A stretch of DNA of 64,000 nt, taken from positions 84,992 through 148,991 of the forward strand of contig CAJTTD010000003.1 of assembly GCA_910579205.1 (NCBI GenBank). The letters are read 5' to 3'. The position numbers were made by a program, and so were the translations under genes. The DNA is from an uncultured Christensenella sp. Lineage in GTDB: Bacteria > Bacillota > Clostridia > Christensenellales > Pumilibacteraceae. The notes beneath the pieces are model-generated. The model was not told the DNA's origin. It saw only the letters and a list, made by a program, of their open reading frames with translations, and searched no databases. Positions 33,628 through 41,370 of this stretch are shown here, piece after piece (the stretch's first letter is position 1; each line of letters opens with the position of its first letter).

Positions 33628-35142
33628 TCAATCCTCGACTATGCTTTCGCCCGTCATTTCGCTCGGCTGTTTTACGCCCATCACGTGCAACAGCGTGGGA
33701 GCTACGTCGCAAAGCGCTTTGCCGTCCTTGAGCTTTTTGCCGACATACTTATCGCCCGCCACAATAAACGGAACTTTATTCGTCGTGTGCGACGTGCAAG
33801 GCGAGCCGCCGTCAAACTGCATGACTTCGGCGTTGCCGTGATCGGCTGTAACGAGCGCAGTACCGCCGCTCTTCCAGATCGCTTCTACGACTTTTTTAAG
33901 GCATTCGTCTACCGCTTCCACCGCTTTGACCGCCGCGTTGAGCACGCCCGTATGACCTACCATGTCGCAGTTTGCAAAGTTGAGTATAAGCACGTCCTTA
34001 CCGCTCTCTATCTGCTCGACGGCTTTGTCCGCCACTTCGCGCGCGCTCATTTCAGGTTGAAGATCGTACGTAGCCACTTTGGGGCTCGATACAAGCACGC
34101 GCATCTCGCCGTCGTTGGCTTTTTCCACGCCGCCGTTAAAGAAGAACGTAACGTGCGCGTACTTTTCCGTTTCCGCGACGCGGGCTTGGGTAAGACCGCA
34201 GCTTGCCAAGTATTCGCCCAGCGTATTTTTGAGATTGCGCGGCGGGAACGCCGTTTCTATATTCTCCAGCGTAACGTCGTACTGCGTCATGCCTACGTAC
34301 GTTATCTTTTTGTATCCGCCCATGCGCGCAAAGCTGTCGAACGACGGCGAAGTGATAGCGCGCGAGATCTGACGAGCGCGGTCGGCGCGGAAGTTATAAA
34401 ATATCATTGCGTCGCCTTCGTTTACGCCTTGGTAATCGCCGATTATGACAGGCTCTACGAATTCGTCCATCACTCCCGCGGCATAGCTCGACGCGATAGC
34501 CGCGTCCGCCGACGAAAAATGCTTGCCGTTTGCCGCGAACACCGCGTTATAGCCGCGCGCTACGCGCTCCCAGCGGTTGTCTCTGTCCATATAATAATAT
34601 CTGCCGACAATGGTGGATATCTTGCCAACGCCTATCTCTTCCGTTTTGCTTTGAAGCTCGCGCAAAAATCCGCGACCGGAATCGGGCGGCACGTCTCTGC
34701 CGTCGGTTATGCAATGCACGCATACGTTTTCCACGCCGCGCGATTTGCACAGTCTCAAAAGCGCGTAAAGATGCGTGTTCATGCTGTGCACGCCGCCGTT
34801 GCTCAAAAGCCCGACCAAGTGCAATGTCGATCCGTTTTTCTTGACGGCGTCGATAGCATGCCCGAATGCAACGTTGCTGTCGAACGAACCGTTCTTTATC
34901 GCGTCGTCTATAGTGGTGATATCTTGATAAACGACTCTTCCCGCGCCCAAGTTCAAGTGTCCGACTTCGCTGTTGCCCATCTGTCCGTCGGGCAGACCTA
35001 CGGCATAACCGGACGCATCTATGAGCGTGTGCGGATACTTAGCCATTAGCGAGTCGAAAAACGGCTTGCGAGCTTGTTTTACGGCGTTACCGTAATCGTC
35101 CGCATTGAACCCGAACCCGTCGAGAATAATAAGTGCGTTCAT
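33628..35142 (-). CDS. gpmI: 2,3-bisphosphoglycerate-independent phosphoglycerate mutase
   Basis: Interconverts 3- and 2-phosphoglycerate in glycolysis using two Mn ions. The 504-residue length is normal. Metal and phosphoserine sites: LIILDGFGF, the phospho-Ser in GQMGNSEVGHLNLG, the HCITDGRDVPPDSG region, and the second metal set in NFANCDMVGHTG and VTADHGNAEVM. GAGAGG precedes ATG 35142. It lies 280 bp downstream of tpiA on the same strand with two hairpins between them. Confidence 0.97.
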   Translation of the reverse strand: MNALIILDGFGFNADDYGNAVKQARKPFFDSLMAKYPHTLIDASGYAVGLPDGQMGNSEVGHLNLGAGRVVYQDITTIDDAIKNGSFDSNVAFGHAIDAVKKNGSTLHLVGLLSNGGVHSMNTHLYALLRLCKSRGVENVCVHCITDGRDVPPDSGRGFLRELQSKTEEIGVGKISTIVGRYYYMDRDNRWERVARGYNAVFAANGKHFSSADAAIASSYAAGVMDEFVEPVIIGDYQGVNEGDAMIFYNFRADRARQISRAITSPSFDSFARMGGYKKITYVGMTQYDVTLENIETAFPPRNLKNTLGEYLASCGLTQARVAETEKYAHVTFFFNGGVEKANDGEMRVLVSSPKVATYDLQPEMSAREVADKAVEQIESGKDVLILNFANCDMVGHTGVLNAAVKAVEAVDECLKKVVEAIWKSGGTALVTADHGNAEVMQFDGGSPCTSHTTNKVPFIVAGDKYVGKKLKDGKALCDVAPTLLHVMGVKQPSEMTGESIVED

Positions 35143-35422
35143 ATTTTGACCTCTCTAAAATGATTTCTGTACTGTTTCGCGCGAGCTGCGGCTTTTATTT
35201 TAAGCCTCTCGCGCCACGATCTACGCATGCTCAACTGCGCATATGCAGTAATATAGTATTTTGAACGTTTTTTTCAGCCGAATACGCTATAACTGCGCAT
35301 TTGTTCATTTGTGATACAGCCGTTCCCCGCTCTGTATCGTCATGTTTCGCTAAGCGACCGCCCTATCTCGAGCGTCAAGCAACGCATATATCGCGGAATT
35401 TTACAGCGAGAACTAGTATAAG
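35143..35422. other. tpiA-gpmI intergenic region with two hairpins
   Basis: No gene is seen. GATACAG/CTGTATC (35313-35319 and 35332-35338) and a longer GCGCGAG...CTCGCGC stem with inner GGCTT/AAGCC (35179-35214) can form in the minus-strand RNA; neither is followed by a T-run. They may be processing sites or mRNA-stabilising structures in the gpmI leader. Confidence 0.45.
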
Positions 35423-36178
35423 CTACTTTGAAGCGCTGTTCACAATATAGGCGAAATCTTCCGCTTTGAGGCTTGCTCCGCCTATAAGCCCGCCGTCGAT
35501 CTGCGGTTTTGCCATAAGCCCTTCGACGTTTTTGGCGTTCATGCTGCCGCCGTACTGAATGCGCATGCCGTCGGCTACCGCGTCGCCGTAAAGCGATCTG
35601 ACTACCGAACGGATATAGCCTATAGTCTCGTCGGCTTGGTCGTCGGTCGCGGTCTTGCCCGTGCCTATCGCCCATACGGGTTCGTAAGCGATAACGGTCT
35701 TAGCCGCGTCGTCTGCGGAAACGCCCTTAAAAGCGCCCTCGACCTGGGTCTTGCACACGTTTTCTGTCTTGCCGCCTTCGCGTTCGTCTAACGTTTCGCC
35801 TACGCAAACAATGGGCGTAAAACCGTGTTCCAATGCGCGGACAAGCCGAGAATTGACAGTTGCATCGGTCTCGCCGAAGTATTGACGGCGCTCGCTGTGT
35901 CCTATTATAACGTACTGCGCGCCCGCCTCTTTGAGCATTGCCGCGCTGATCTCGCCCGTGAACGCGCCGCTCTCCGCCCATGCGATGTTCTGTGCGCCTA
36001 CGGCGATACCCGTTCCTTTGCACAGCTCGGCGGCGAGCGCGATATCGGTAAACGGCACGCACACCACAACGTCGCACGTCGCGTTCTTTACCTTAGGCGC
36101 AAGCTCTGTCAACAGCGCGCGGCATTCCGCCGCGGTCTTGTTCATCTTCCAATTACCCGCAATTATAGGTTTTCTCAT
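35423..36178 (-). CDS. tpiA: Triose-phosphate isomerase
   Basis: Interconverts dihydroxyacetone phosphate and glyceraldehyde 3-phosphate. 251 residues, complete TIM barrel: KPIIAGNWKMNKT, catalytic His in IIGHSERRQYF, catalytic Glu in IAYEPVWAIGTGKTA, and phosphate-binding IQYGGSMNAKN. ATG 36178 has AAAGGAG upstream; an earlier in-frame ATG has none. It follows rlmB by 35 bp. Confidence 0.97.
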   Translation of the reverse strand: MRKPIIAGNWKMNKTAAECRALLTELAPKVKNATCDVVVCVPFTDIALAAELCKGTGIAVGAQNIAWAESGAFTGEISAAMLKEAGAQYVIIGHSERRQYFGETDATVNSRLVRALEHGFTPIVCVGETLDEREGGKTENVCKTQVEGAFKGVSADDAAKTVIAYEPVWAIGTGKTATDDQADETIGYIRSVVRSLYGDAVADGMRIQYGGSMNAKNVEGLMAKPQIDGGLIGGASLKAEDFAYIVNSASK

Positions 36179-36213
36179 GTTAAACTCCTTTATTCTCACG
36201 CCGTCGCGCGCGC

Positions 36214-36954
36214 CTAAACGACGCGCCCGTTACGGTCGCATTCTACTTTTCTGTAAATGCCGAGCGCGGCTGCCACGCTCGCATTGAGCGAATTAATATT
36301 GCCGCGCATGGGCAGAGACAGCACGCCGTCGCAAAGCTTTTCGGTAAGCCGCGACACGCCCTTGCCTTCCGCGCCCACCACGAGCGCGACTGCGCCCTTT
36401 AGATCGGCGGAATATATGTCGTCTCCCGCCGCGTCGAGCGCATATACCCACACCCCGCGTTCTTTAAGCTCGCGGATAGCGTCGTTGATGTTGACTGCGC
36501 GCACCACCTTTACGTACTCCGCCGCGCCTTCCGCCACCTTTATGACGGTATCGTTGACGGGTACTTGGCGGTTTTTGCCTATTATAACGCCGTGAACGCC
36601 GCCGCATTCGCACGAGCGCAGTATGCTCCCGAAATTATGCGGATCTTCTATGCCGTCGAGAACGATTACAAACGGCGCTTGTCCGCGCTCTTGCGCCGCG
36701 CCGAAAATTTCATCTATATCCGAATACTCAAAGTCCACGGCGTAACCGATACAACCTTGATGCCGCGCGCCGTCAGCCGCGCGATCGAGAGAAGCGCGTT
36801 CGCAAAACTTGACGGGGACGCCGCGCTCCCGCGCCGCATCGAGTATAGCGGACACGCGTTCGTCGCGCGCGCCGCTTGCGAGCATATCCACGCGATTAAG
36901 CCCGCCGCCGTTTTTAAGCCGTTCGAGAACGGCGTTTTTACCGAAGATCTTTAT
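36214..36954 (-). CDS. rlmB: TrmH/SpoU-family 23S rRNA 2'-O-methyltransferase (RlmB-like), non-canonical start
   Basis: SAM-dependent knotted (SPOUT) methyltransferase, probably modifying a 23S rRNA guanosine. Motifs: IVLDGIEDPHNFGSILRS, ALVVGAEGKGVS and LPMRGNINSLNASVAAA. The conserved substrate-binding N-terminus (KIFGKNAVLERLKNGGGLNR) is encoded upstream of the first GTG (36891), but that part has no ATG, GTG or TTG. An AAGGTGA Shine-Dalgarno at the end of thyX is followed by ATA (36952-36954) overlapping the thyX stop as ATAA; starting there gives 246 residues, the family's normal size. Alternatives are ATC at 36948, or a frameshift at the A6 run. Function is firm; the start is not. Confidence 0.85.
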   Translation of the reverse strand: MKIFGKNAVLERLKNGGGLNRVDMLASGARDERVSAILDAARERGVPVKFCERASLDRAADGARHQGCIGYAVDFEYSDIDEIFGAAQERGQAPFVIVLDGIEDPHNFGSILRSCECGGVHGVIIGKNRQVPVNDTVIKVAEGAAEYVKVVRAVNINDAIRELKERGVWVYALDAAGDDIYSADLKGAVALVVGAEGKGVSRLTEKLCDGVLSLPMRGNINSLNASVAAALGIYRKVECDRNGRVV

Positions 36955-37700
36955 TTTTTCACCTTGTCGGACTTATCCGCTCTGTCGAATATCTCATCGC
37001 GTTTCGCCTTGACTACGTCAGGTCTGCCGCACGATTTTTTACCCTCGGGACACGCGCCGCGCAAGCAGCCCGGTCCGCACTCGCGAAACAGATTGGGCGC
37101 GACTTTGACGACTTCTTCAAACATCATCCACGCCACGCCGCGAATTTCCCACTGCGCGCGGTTGCAGCAACGCAGCGCGAAAAAGTGTATAAGCTCGCGC
37201 GCGTTCATGGTAACGAGCATTTTGGTCTCGCACGCGTTGGGAAGAATGAACCGCGCGTCCTCGTTGGACTTTTCGCCACGCCCGAGCGCACTCTGCCAAT
37301 CGCGGTACCAATCCATAATGGTATCCATTTGACCTTTATACCGCGCGACCGCCGCGCCGCCCAATTCCTCTATTGCGGGCGGAACGACATAATTGAAAGA
37401 ATCCTCCGAAACGTAACGCTGCGAACGAACGGAAAAGGACGCTATGCGGTGGCGCGTTATCTGCGCCAAAAGCGCGCGCGACACGCCTTCTATCGAAAAT
37501 GTAAACGACGCATGTTCTATGGGCGAAAGATGTCCCATTTCGGTTATGCGCGAAATAAACTTGGAATTGTCGCTTTCATAGATATTATCGGTGAGATCGT
37601 CAAGTTCGCGGTCGGAATAGCACAGCTTGGCTGCGAGCGCGACCGTCGCTTCGGGATCGGCGGTATATCTTATGAGTTTGACTTTGGGAGATACTTGCAT
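36951..37700 (-). CDS. thyX: FAD-dependent thymidylate synthase
   Basis: Makes dTMP from dUMP using methylene-tetrahydrofolate and FADH2. The 249-residue protein has the ThyX signature RHRIASFSVRS (RHR-x7-S, residues 83-93), HLSPIEHASFTF and the C-terminal RCCNRAQWEIR. A Cys/Pro/Gly-rich tail (GPGCLRGACPEGKKSCG) extends past the core, as in other clostridial ThyX. The last codons AAG GTG double as a Shine-Dalgarno for rlmB. It follows mrnC by 92 bp; mrnC-thyX-rlmB is a conserved Firmicutes cluster. Confidence 0.97.
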   Translation of the reverse strand: MQVSPKVKLIRYTADPEATVALAAKLCYSDRELDDLTDNIYESDNSKFISRITEMGHLSPIEHASFTFSIEGVSRALLAQITRHRIASFSVRSQRYVSEDSFNYVVPPAIEELGGAAVARYKGQMDTIMDWYRDWQSALGRGEKSNEDARFILPNACETKMLVTMNARELIHFFALRCCNRAQWEIRGVAWMMFEEVVKVAPNLFRECGPGCLRGACPEGKKSCGRPDVVKAKRDEIFDRADKSDKVKK

Positions 37701-37792
37701 AGTTTTATCCTTTGAAAAGATTAGTTACATAACAATGTACGAGTGTTTGTCGCGCGTTATGCGGCGGTAACGCCGTAATTTTGTCGAACGCA

Positions 37793-38182
37793 TCAACTGT
37801 CTGACAGCTTATAGCACAGCTCGAGTAAATATTCCAGTCTTTGGTCGTCGCCCTTGATATCCAGATATCCTATCACCGCCTCGAGCGCGGTGGCTTTGTG
37901 GTAATCTTCGGGCGTAGCGCCTTTGGCTCTGCTGTGCAAGTGCGCGTTTTTCGCCCGCCGCGCAACGTCCGCTTCTTCTTCGGTAAACGCCCCGCTAAGG
38001 ACAAGCCCGTCGAAAACCTTTGCTTGAGCCTTTGCGGACACGTAACGCGAAGCGATAGTATGCAGAGTGCCCGTCGTATGGTCGGTGCGCGTCGCTATCC
38101 TTCTGCGTATAAAAAGCGTATACACCGCGTCGCCCACAAACGCCAGCCCCGTCGGCGGCAAATTAAGCTTATCGTTATCCAC
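37793..38182 (-). CDS. mrnC: Mini-ribonuclease III
   Basis: A 129-residue RNase III-like nuclease without a double-stranded RNA-binding domain, known in Bacillus to mature 23S rRNA. Catalytic region LAFVGDAVYTLFIRRR, then RAKNAHLHSRAKGAT and YHKATALEAVIGYLD, which carry the acidic active-site residues. Start is GTG 38182; the ATG two bases upstream is out of frame. A TATAAT ends 6 nt before GTG and no Shine-Dalgarno exists, implying a leaderless message. Confidence 0.94.
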   Translation of the reverse strand: MDNDKLNLPPTGLAFVGDAVYTLFIRRRIATRTDHTTGTLHTIASRYVSAKAQAKVFDGLVLSGAFTEEEADVARRAKNAHLHSRAKGATPEDYHKATALEAVIGYLDIKGDDQRLEYLLELCYKLSDS

Positions 38183-38188
38183 ATTGAT

Positions 38189-38217
38189 ATTATAACATTA
38201 AAAAATGCCAAACGCAA
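38189..38217 (-). promoter_or_regulatory. Promoter of mrnC, apparently leaderless
   Basis: Minus-strand TTGCGT (38212-38217), 17-bp spacer, TATAAT (38189-38194), then 6 nt to GTG. The -35 is covered by a palindrome CAAACGC-AA-GCGTTTG (38209-38224), a possible operator. Confidence 0.65.
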
Positions 38218-38245
38218 GCGTTTGACGCCACGGCATTCGCCGTTT

Positions 38246-38264
38246 GAGTTTTCTTAGAAAACTC
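38246..38264. repeat. Perfect 9-bp inverted repeat
   Basis: GAGTTTTCT-T-AGAAAACTC, adjacent to the dispersed palindromic element at 38274-38323. It has no gene immediately upstream that it could terminate. Confidence 0.6.
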
Positions 38265-38273
38265 GTATTTTAA

Positions 38274-38323
38274 TTGAAATACGGCATAAATTTGCCCTTT
38301 CAAGCAAGCAAATTTGTTTGTAT
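38274..38323. repeat. Dispersed 50-bp palindromic element, copy 1
   Basis: Matches 59868-59917 at most positions. Both start TTGAAATACGGC, hold the inverted pair AAATTTGC/GCAAATTT and end with TTGTAT. Both are intergenic. Confidence 0.75.
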
Positions 38324-38432
38324 TTTACGATCCGACCGAAAATAAGTTAAGGATTTGACCATCGTAAAAGCCGTACAATATGCGCAGACACGGCGCAACA
38401 AAGTACGACGGCACGGGCGCGTCTTAATTCGA

Positions 38433-38461
38433 TTGACTTTTATCGGCCGCGGATATATAAT
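38433..38461 (+). promoter_or_regulatory. Promoter of the DUF3737-patB operon
   Basis: TTGACT (38433-38438), 17-bp spacer, TATAAT (38456-38461); leader about 29 nt with GGAG before ATG 38497. Confidence 0.85.
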
Positions 38462-38496
38462 TAAAGTATAGGCACAAACGAATACGGAGAATCTTT

Positions 38497-39342
38497 ATGG
38501 AAAAACACGTCGGAAAAATTTTCACGGGCGAGCGCGCGTTATTTTGCAGTAACGATCTCGAGATCGCCGACAGCATATTCGAAAACGGGGAATCGCCGCT
38601 CAAAGAGAGCAAAAACATCTCGCTCAACGGCTGCATGTTCAAGTGGAAGTATCCGCTGTGGTACTGCGAAAACATAACGACGGACAAAACGTCGTGGTTC
38701 GCCGGCGCGCGCGCCGGCGTATGGTATTCAAATAACATATCGGTATGCGACGCCGTTATAGAAGCGCCCAAAAACTTCAGACGGTGCAACGGGCTTACTC
38801 TCCGCAACGTAACCTTTACCAACGCCGCGGAAACTCTTTGGCACTGCTCTAACACCGCGCTTTACAACGTTTCGGCTTCGGGATCGTACTTTGCGATGAA
38901 CAGTTCGGACTTGACGGCGGAAGGGCTTAACCTTTCGGGAGATTATTCGTTCGACGGCGTGCAAAACGCCACGCTCAAAAATTGCAAGCTGTTGTCCAAG
39001 GACGCGTTTTGGAACAGTAAAAACATAACGGTGTACGACTCGTTCATATCGGGCGAATACTTGGGCTGGAACGCAGAAGATCTCACGCTCGTGCGCTGCA
39101 CTATAGAGAGCCTTCAAGGCTTGTGTTACATAAAAAATTTAAAACTCATAGACTGCAAGCTTATCAACACTACTCTCGCCTTCGAGTATTCTACGGTAGA
39201 CGCCACGATAGTCGGCAACATAGACAGCGTGCTCAATCCGTCGGGCGGACGCATATCGGCGGCGCATATCGGCAAGCTCATCATCGAAAAAGACAAAGTA
39301 GATCCCGATAAAACGATCGTCGTTTGCACGGAGGGCGTGTGA
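38497..39342 (+). CDS. DUF3737-family right-handed beta-helix protein
   Basis: A 281-residue protein built of short repeats with regularly spaced Asn, Cys and aromatic residues (SKNISLNGCMF, CENITTDKTSWF, SNNISVCDAVIE, CNGLTLRNVTF, SKNITVYDSFI), typical of a parallel beta-helix. It matches the DUF3737 family, of unknown function. There is no signal peptide, so it is cytoplasmic. Its stop overlaps the start of the PLP enzyme gene (TGATG), which implies that the two products work in the same process. Confidence 0.88.
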   Translation: MEKHVGKIFTGERALFCSNDLEIADSIFENGESPLKESKNISLNGCMFKWKYPLWYCENITTDKTSWFAGARAGVWYSNNISVCDAVIEAPKNFRRCNGLTLRNVTFTNAAETLWHCSNTALYNVSASGSYFAMNSSDLTAEGLNLSGDYSFDGVQNATLKNCKLLSKDAFWNSKNITVYDSFISGEYLGWNAEDLTLVRCTIESLQGLCYIKNLKLIDCKLINTTLAFEYSTVDATIVGNIDSVLNPSGGRISAAHIGKLIIEKDKVDPDKTIVVCTEGV

Positions 39343-40529
39343 TGCGTTGCGATTTCGACAAAGTTGTAGACAGACGAAATACCAATTCGCTCAAGTGGGA
39401 CGTGGCGGACGGCGAGCTGCCCATGTGGGTGGCGGATATGGATTTCAAAGCCGCGCCCGAGATAGCCAAAGCCATAAAGGACAAAGTGGATCTCGGCGTA
39501 TTGGGATACCAGATAGTTCCCGACGCGTGGTACGACGCGATAGTCGGCTGGTGGGAAACGCGGCACGGCTACACCATAAATAAAGAGCGTCTTTGCTTTT
39601 GCACGGGCGTTATCCCCGCGATATCGAGCATCGTAAAGCGAATAACCAACCACGGCGACAACATAGTGTTGCAAACTCCCGTGTACGATATATTTTTTCA
39701 TTCGGTAGAAAACGCGGGGCGGCACGTGCTCGAAAACACGCTCGCCTATAACGACGGCGAATACTCCGTCGACTTCGACGATCTCGAAAAAAAGCTCAAA
39801 GACCCGCTCACGACAATGATGATACTGTGCAACCCGCACAATCCTATCGGCAAAATTTGGACTAAGAGCGAGCTTGAAAAAATCGGCGATCTGTGCGCCC
39901 GATACGGCGTAACCGTGTTGTCCGACGAGATCCACTGCGACCTCACATCGCAAGGCTGCGACTATACGCCTTTCGCTGCGGCGTCTTCTACATGCGCCGA
40001 CATAAGCATAACGTGCGTGGCGGCGAGCAAAGCTTTTAACATCGCGGGGCTACAGTCCGCTGCGGTGTACGCAAGCAATGCCGCGCTGCACAACAAAGTC
40101 GTGCGCGGACTAAACAGCGACGAAGTAGCCGAACCCAACGCGTTCGCCGTGGAAACGACTGTTGCGGCGTTTACCGAATGCGGCTATTGGATAGACGAAC
40201 TGCGGTCGTATATCGCCGAAAACCGCGAAACCGCCTACTCCTATCTGCGCGACAACGTTCCGTCCGTCCGCGCAGTGCGCCAAAACGCCACGTATCTATT
40301 ATGGATAGACTGCTCGTCCGTTACAGACGATGCAGCTAAGCTCTGCGACTTTATACGCAAGGAAACGGGACTATACATAACGGCGGGCGGACAATATCGC
40401 GGCAACGGCAAAACGTTTGTAAGGATAAACGCGGCATGTCCTAAGTCGGTACTGCTCGACGGGCTAAAACGCTTCGAGCGTGGTGTAAAGCTATATGCCG
40501 CTTCGATCAAAAAGGAGAGTGAAGTTTGA
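39342..40529 (+). CDS. PLP-dependent C-S beta-lyase / aminotransferase of the PatB/MalY type
   Basis: A 395-residue fold-type I PLP enzyme. Features of the MalY/PatB group: the N-terminal NTNSLKWD and LPMWVADMDF, VLQTPVYDIFF, ILCNPHNPIGKIW, DEIHCDL, the PLP Lys in CVAASKAFNIAGLQ, and FVRINAACPKS. Members cleave cystathionine or other cysteine conjugates and some regulate gene expression. ATG 39342 has GGAGGG and is coupled to the DUF3737 gene. Confidence 0.93.
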   Translation: MRCDFDKVVDRRNTNSLKWDVADGELPMWVADMDFKAAPEIAKAIKDKVDLGVLGYQIVPDAWYDAIVGWWETRHGYTINKERLCFCTGVIPAISSIVKRITNHGDNIVLQTPVYDIFFHSVENAGRHVLENTLAYNDGEYSVDFDDLEKKLKDPLTTMMILCNPHNPIGKIWTKSELEKIGDLCARYGVTVLSDEIHCDLTSQGCDYTPFAAASSTCADISITCVAASKAFNIAGLQSAAVYASNAALHNKVVRGLNSDEVAEPNAFAVETTVAAFTECGYWIDELRSYIAENRETAYSYLRDNVPSVRAVRQNATYLLWIDCSSVTDDAAKLCDFIRKETGLYITAGGQYRGNGKTFVRINAACPKSVLLDGLKRFERGVKLYAASIKKESEV

Positions 40530-40682
40530 AAGCACATTCATCGCGTGATGTGTGCTACGTTTGCCGCGGCGCCTTGGTCATGTACGTCTGTGTACACTCC
40601 CGTCGGTACATCGACAACTGTTGCCCTCCTGACGCGCGACTGTACTTTCAAAAATGTTTTTTATTAGGAGGTCATTCATACA
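40530..40682. other. Intergenic region before the flavin reductase gene
   Basis: No gene. TTTGAAAG at 40525-40532 and CTTTCAAA at 40643-40650 are inverted copies near the two ends, with several GTAC-containing short repeats between. Confidence 0.4.
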
Positions 40683-41309
40683 ATGAAAGTATTGCTGTTT
40701 AACGGCAGCCCGAGACAAAACGGTTGCACCGCCGCCGCACTCGGCATAATTGCCGAAGAACTCGAAAAGCAAGGCGTGCAAAGCGAAATACTATGGCTGG
40801 GCAATCAGCCCGTGCGCGACTGCATAGGCTGCGGCGGTTGCAAAACCAAAGGGCGCTGTGTCTTTGACGACGACGTCATAAACGAATGGATAGACAGAGC
40901 GGAAAAAGCCGACGGTTTTGTGTTCGGCTCGCCCGTCTACTACGCGCATCCGCGCGGCGCAATGCTGTGCGCGATGGATAGGCTGTTTTATGCGGGCGGC
41001 AAGAACTTTGCTCACAAACCGGGCGCGGTAGTAACTTCCGCGAGACGCGCGGGAACGACTGCTTCTCTCGACGCTTTGTTAAAGCATTTGACAATCGCAC
41101 AAATGCCCGTAGTATCGTCTACGTATTGGAACATGGTGCACGGCGCGGCGGCGGACGACGTTGCGCAAGACGCCGAAGGCGTTCAGACCATGCGCAATCT
41201 CGCCCAAAACATGGCGTATCTGCTCAAGTGCATACATGCGGGAAAACAAGCGGGCATTGCCCCGCCCGACACGCAAAAGACCGAACGCACAAACTTTATC
41301 CGTCGTTAA
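40683..41309 (+). CDS. NADPH-dependent FMN reductase / flavodoxin-fold iron-sulfur flavoprotein-like protein
   Basis: A 208-residue flavodoxin-fold protein. FMN phosphate loop FNGSPRQNGCTAAAL, then RDCIGCGGCKTKGRC, a Cys pattern typical of the clostridial iron-sulfur flavoprotein/NAD(P)H-oxidoreductase group, and GSPVYYAHPRGAM. It probably transfers electrons to small acceptors; the partner is unknown. AGGAGG lies ahead of ATG 40683 and a terminator follows, so it is a single-gene unit. Confidence 0.92.
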   Translation: MKVLLFNGSPRQNGCTAAALGIIAEELEKQGVQSEILWLGNQPVRDCIGCGGCKTKGRCVFDDDVINEWIDRAEKADGFVFGSPVYYAHPRGAMLCAMDRLFYAGGKNFAHKPGAVVTSARRAGTTASLDALLKHLTIAQMPVVSSTYWNMVHGAAADDVAQDAEGVQTMRNLAQNMAYLLKCIHAGKQAGIAPPDTQKTERTNFIRR

Positions 41310-41312
41310 ACT

Positions 41313-41347
41313 TAAACGCGCGAGCTTGTAAGAGCCGCGCGTTTTTC
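41313..41347. terminator. Terminator after the flavin reductase gene
   Basis: AAACGCGC and GCGCGTTT (with a small inner GAGC pairing) followed by TTCTGT, between converging genes. Confidence 0.85.
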
Positions 41348-41370
41348 TGTCTATGATTTTTAACGATACT

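Noticed and set aside
38182..38184. ATG two bases upstream of the mrnC GTG as the real start
   Set aside because: It is in a different frame from mrnC and opens only a short meaningless peptide.
40525..40650. Inverted TTTGAAAG/CTTTCAAA pair around the patB-flavin reductase gap as an insertion footprint
   Set aside because: Only 8 bp long, no target duplication and no element-like internal sequence.
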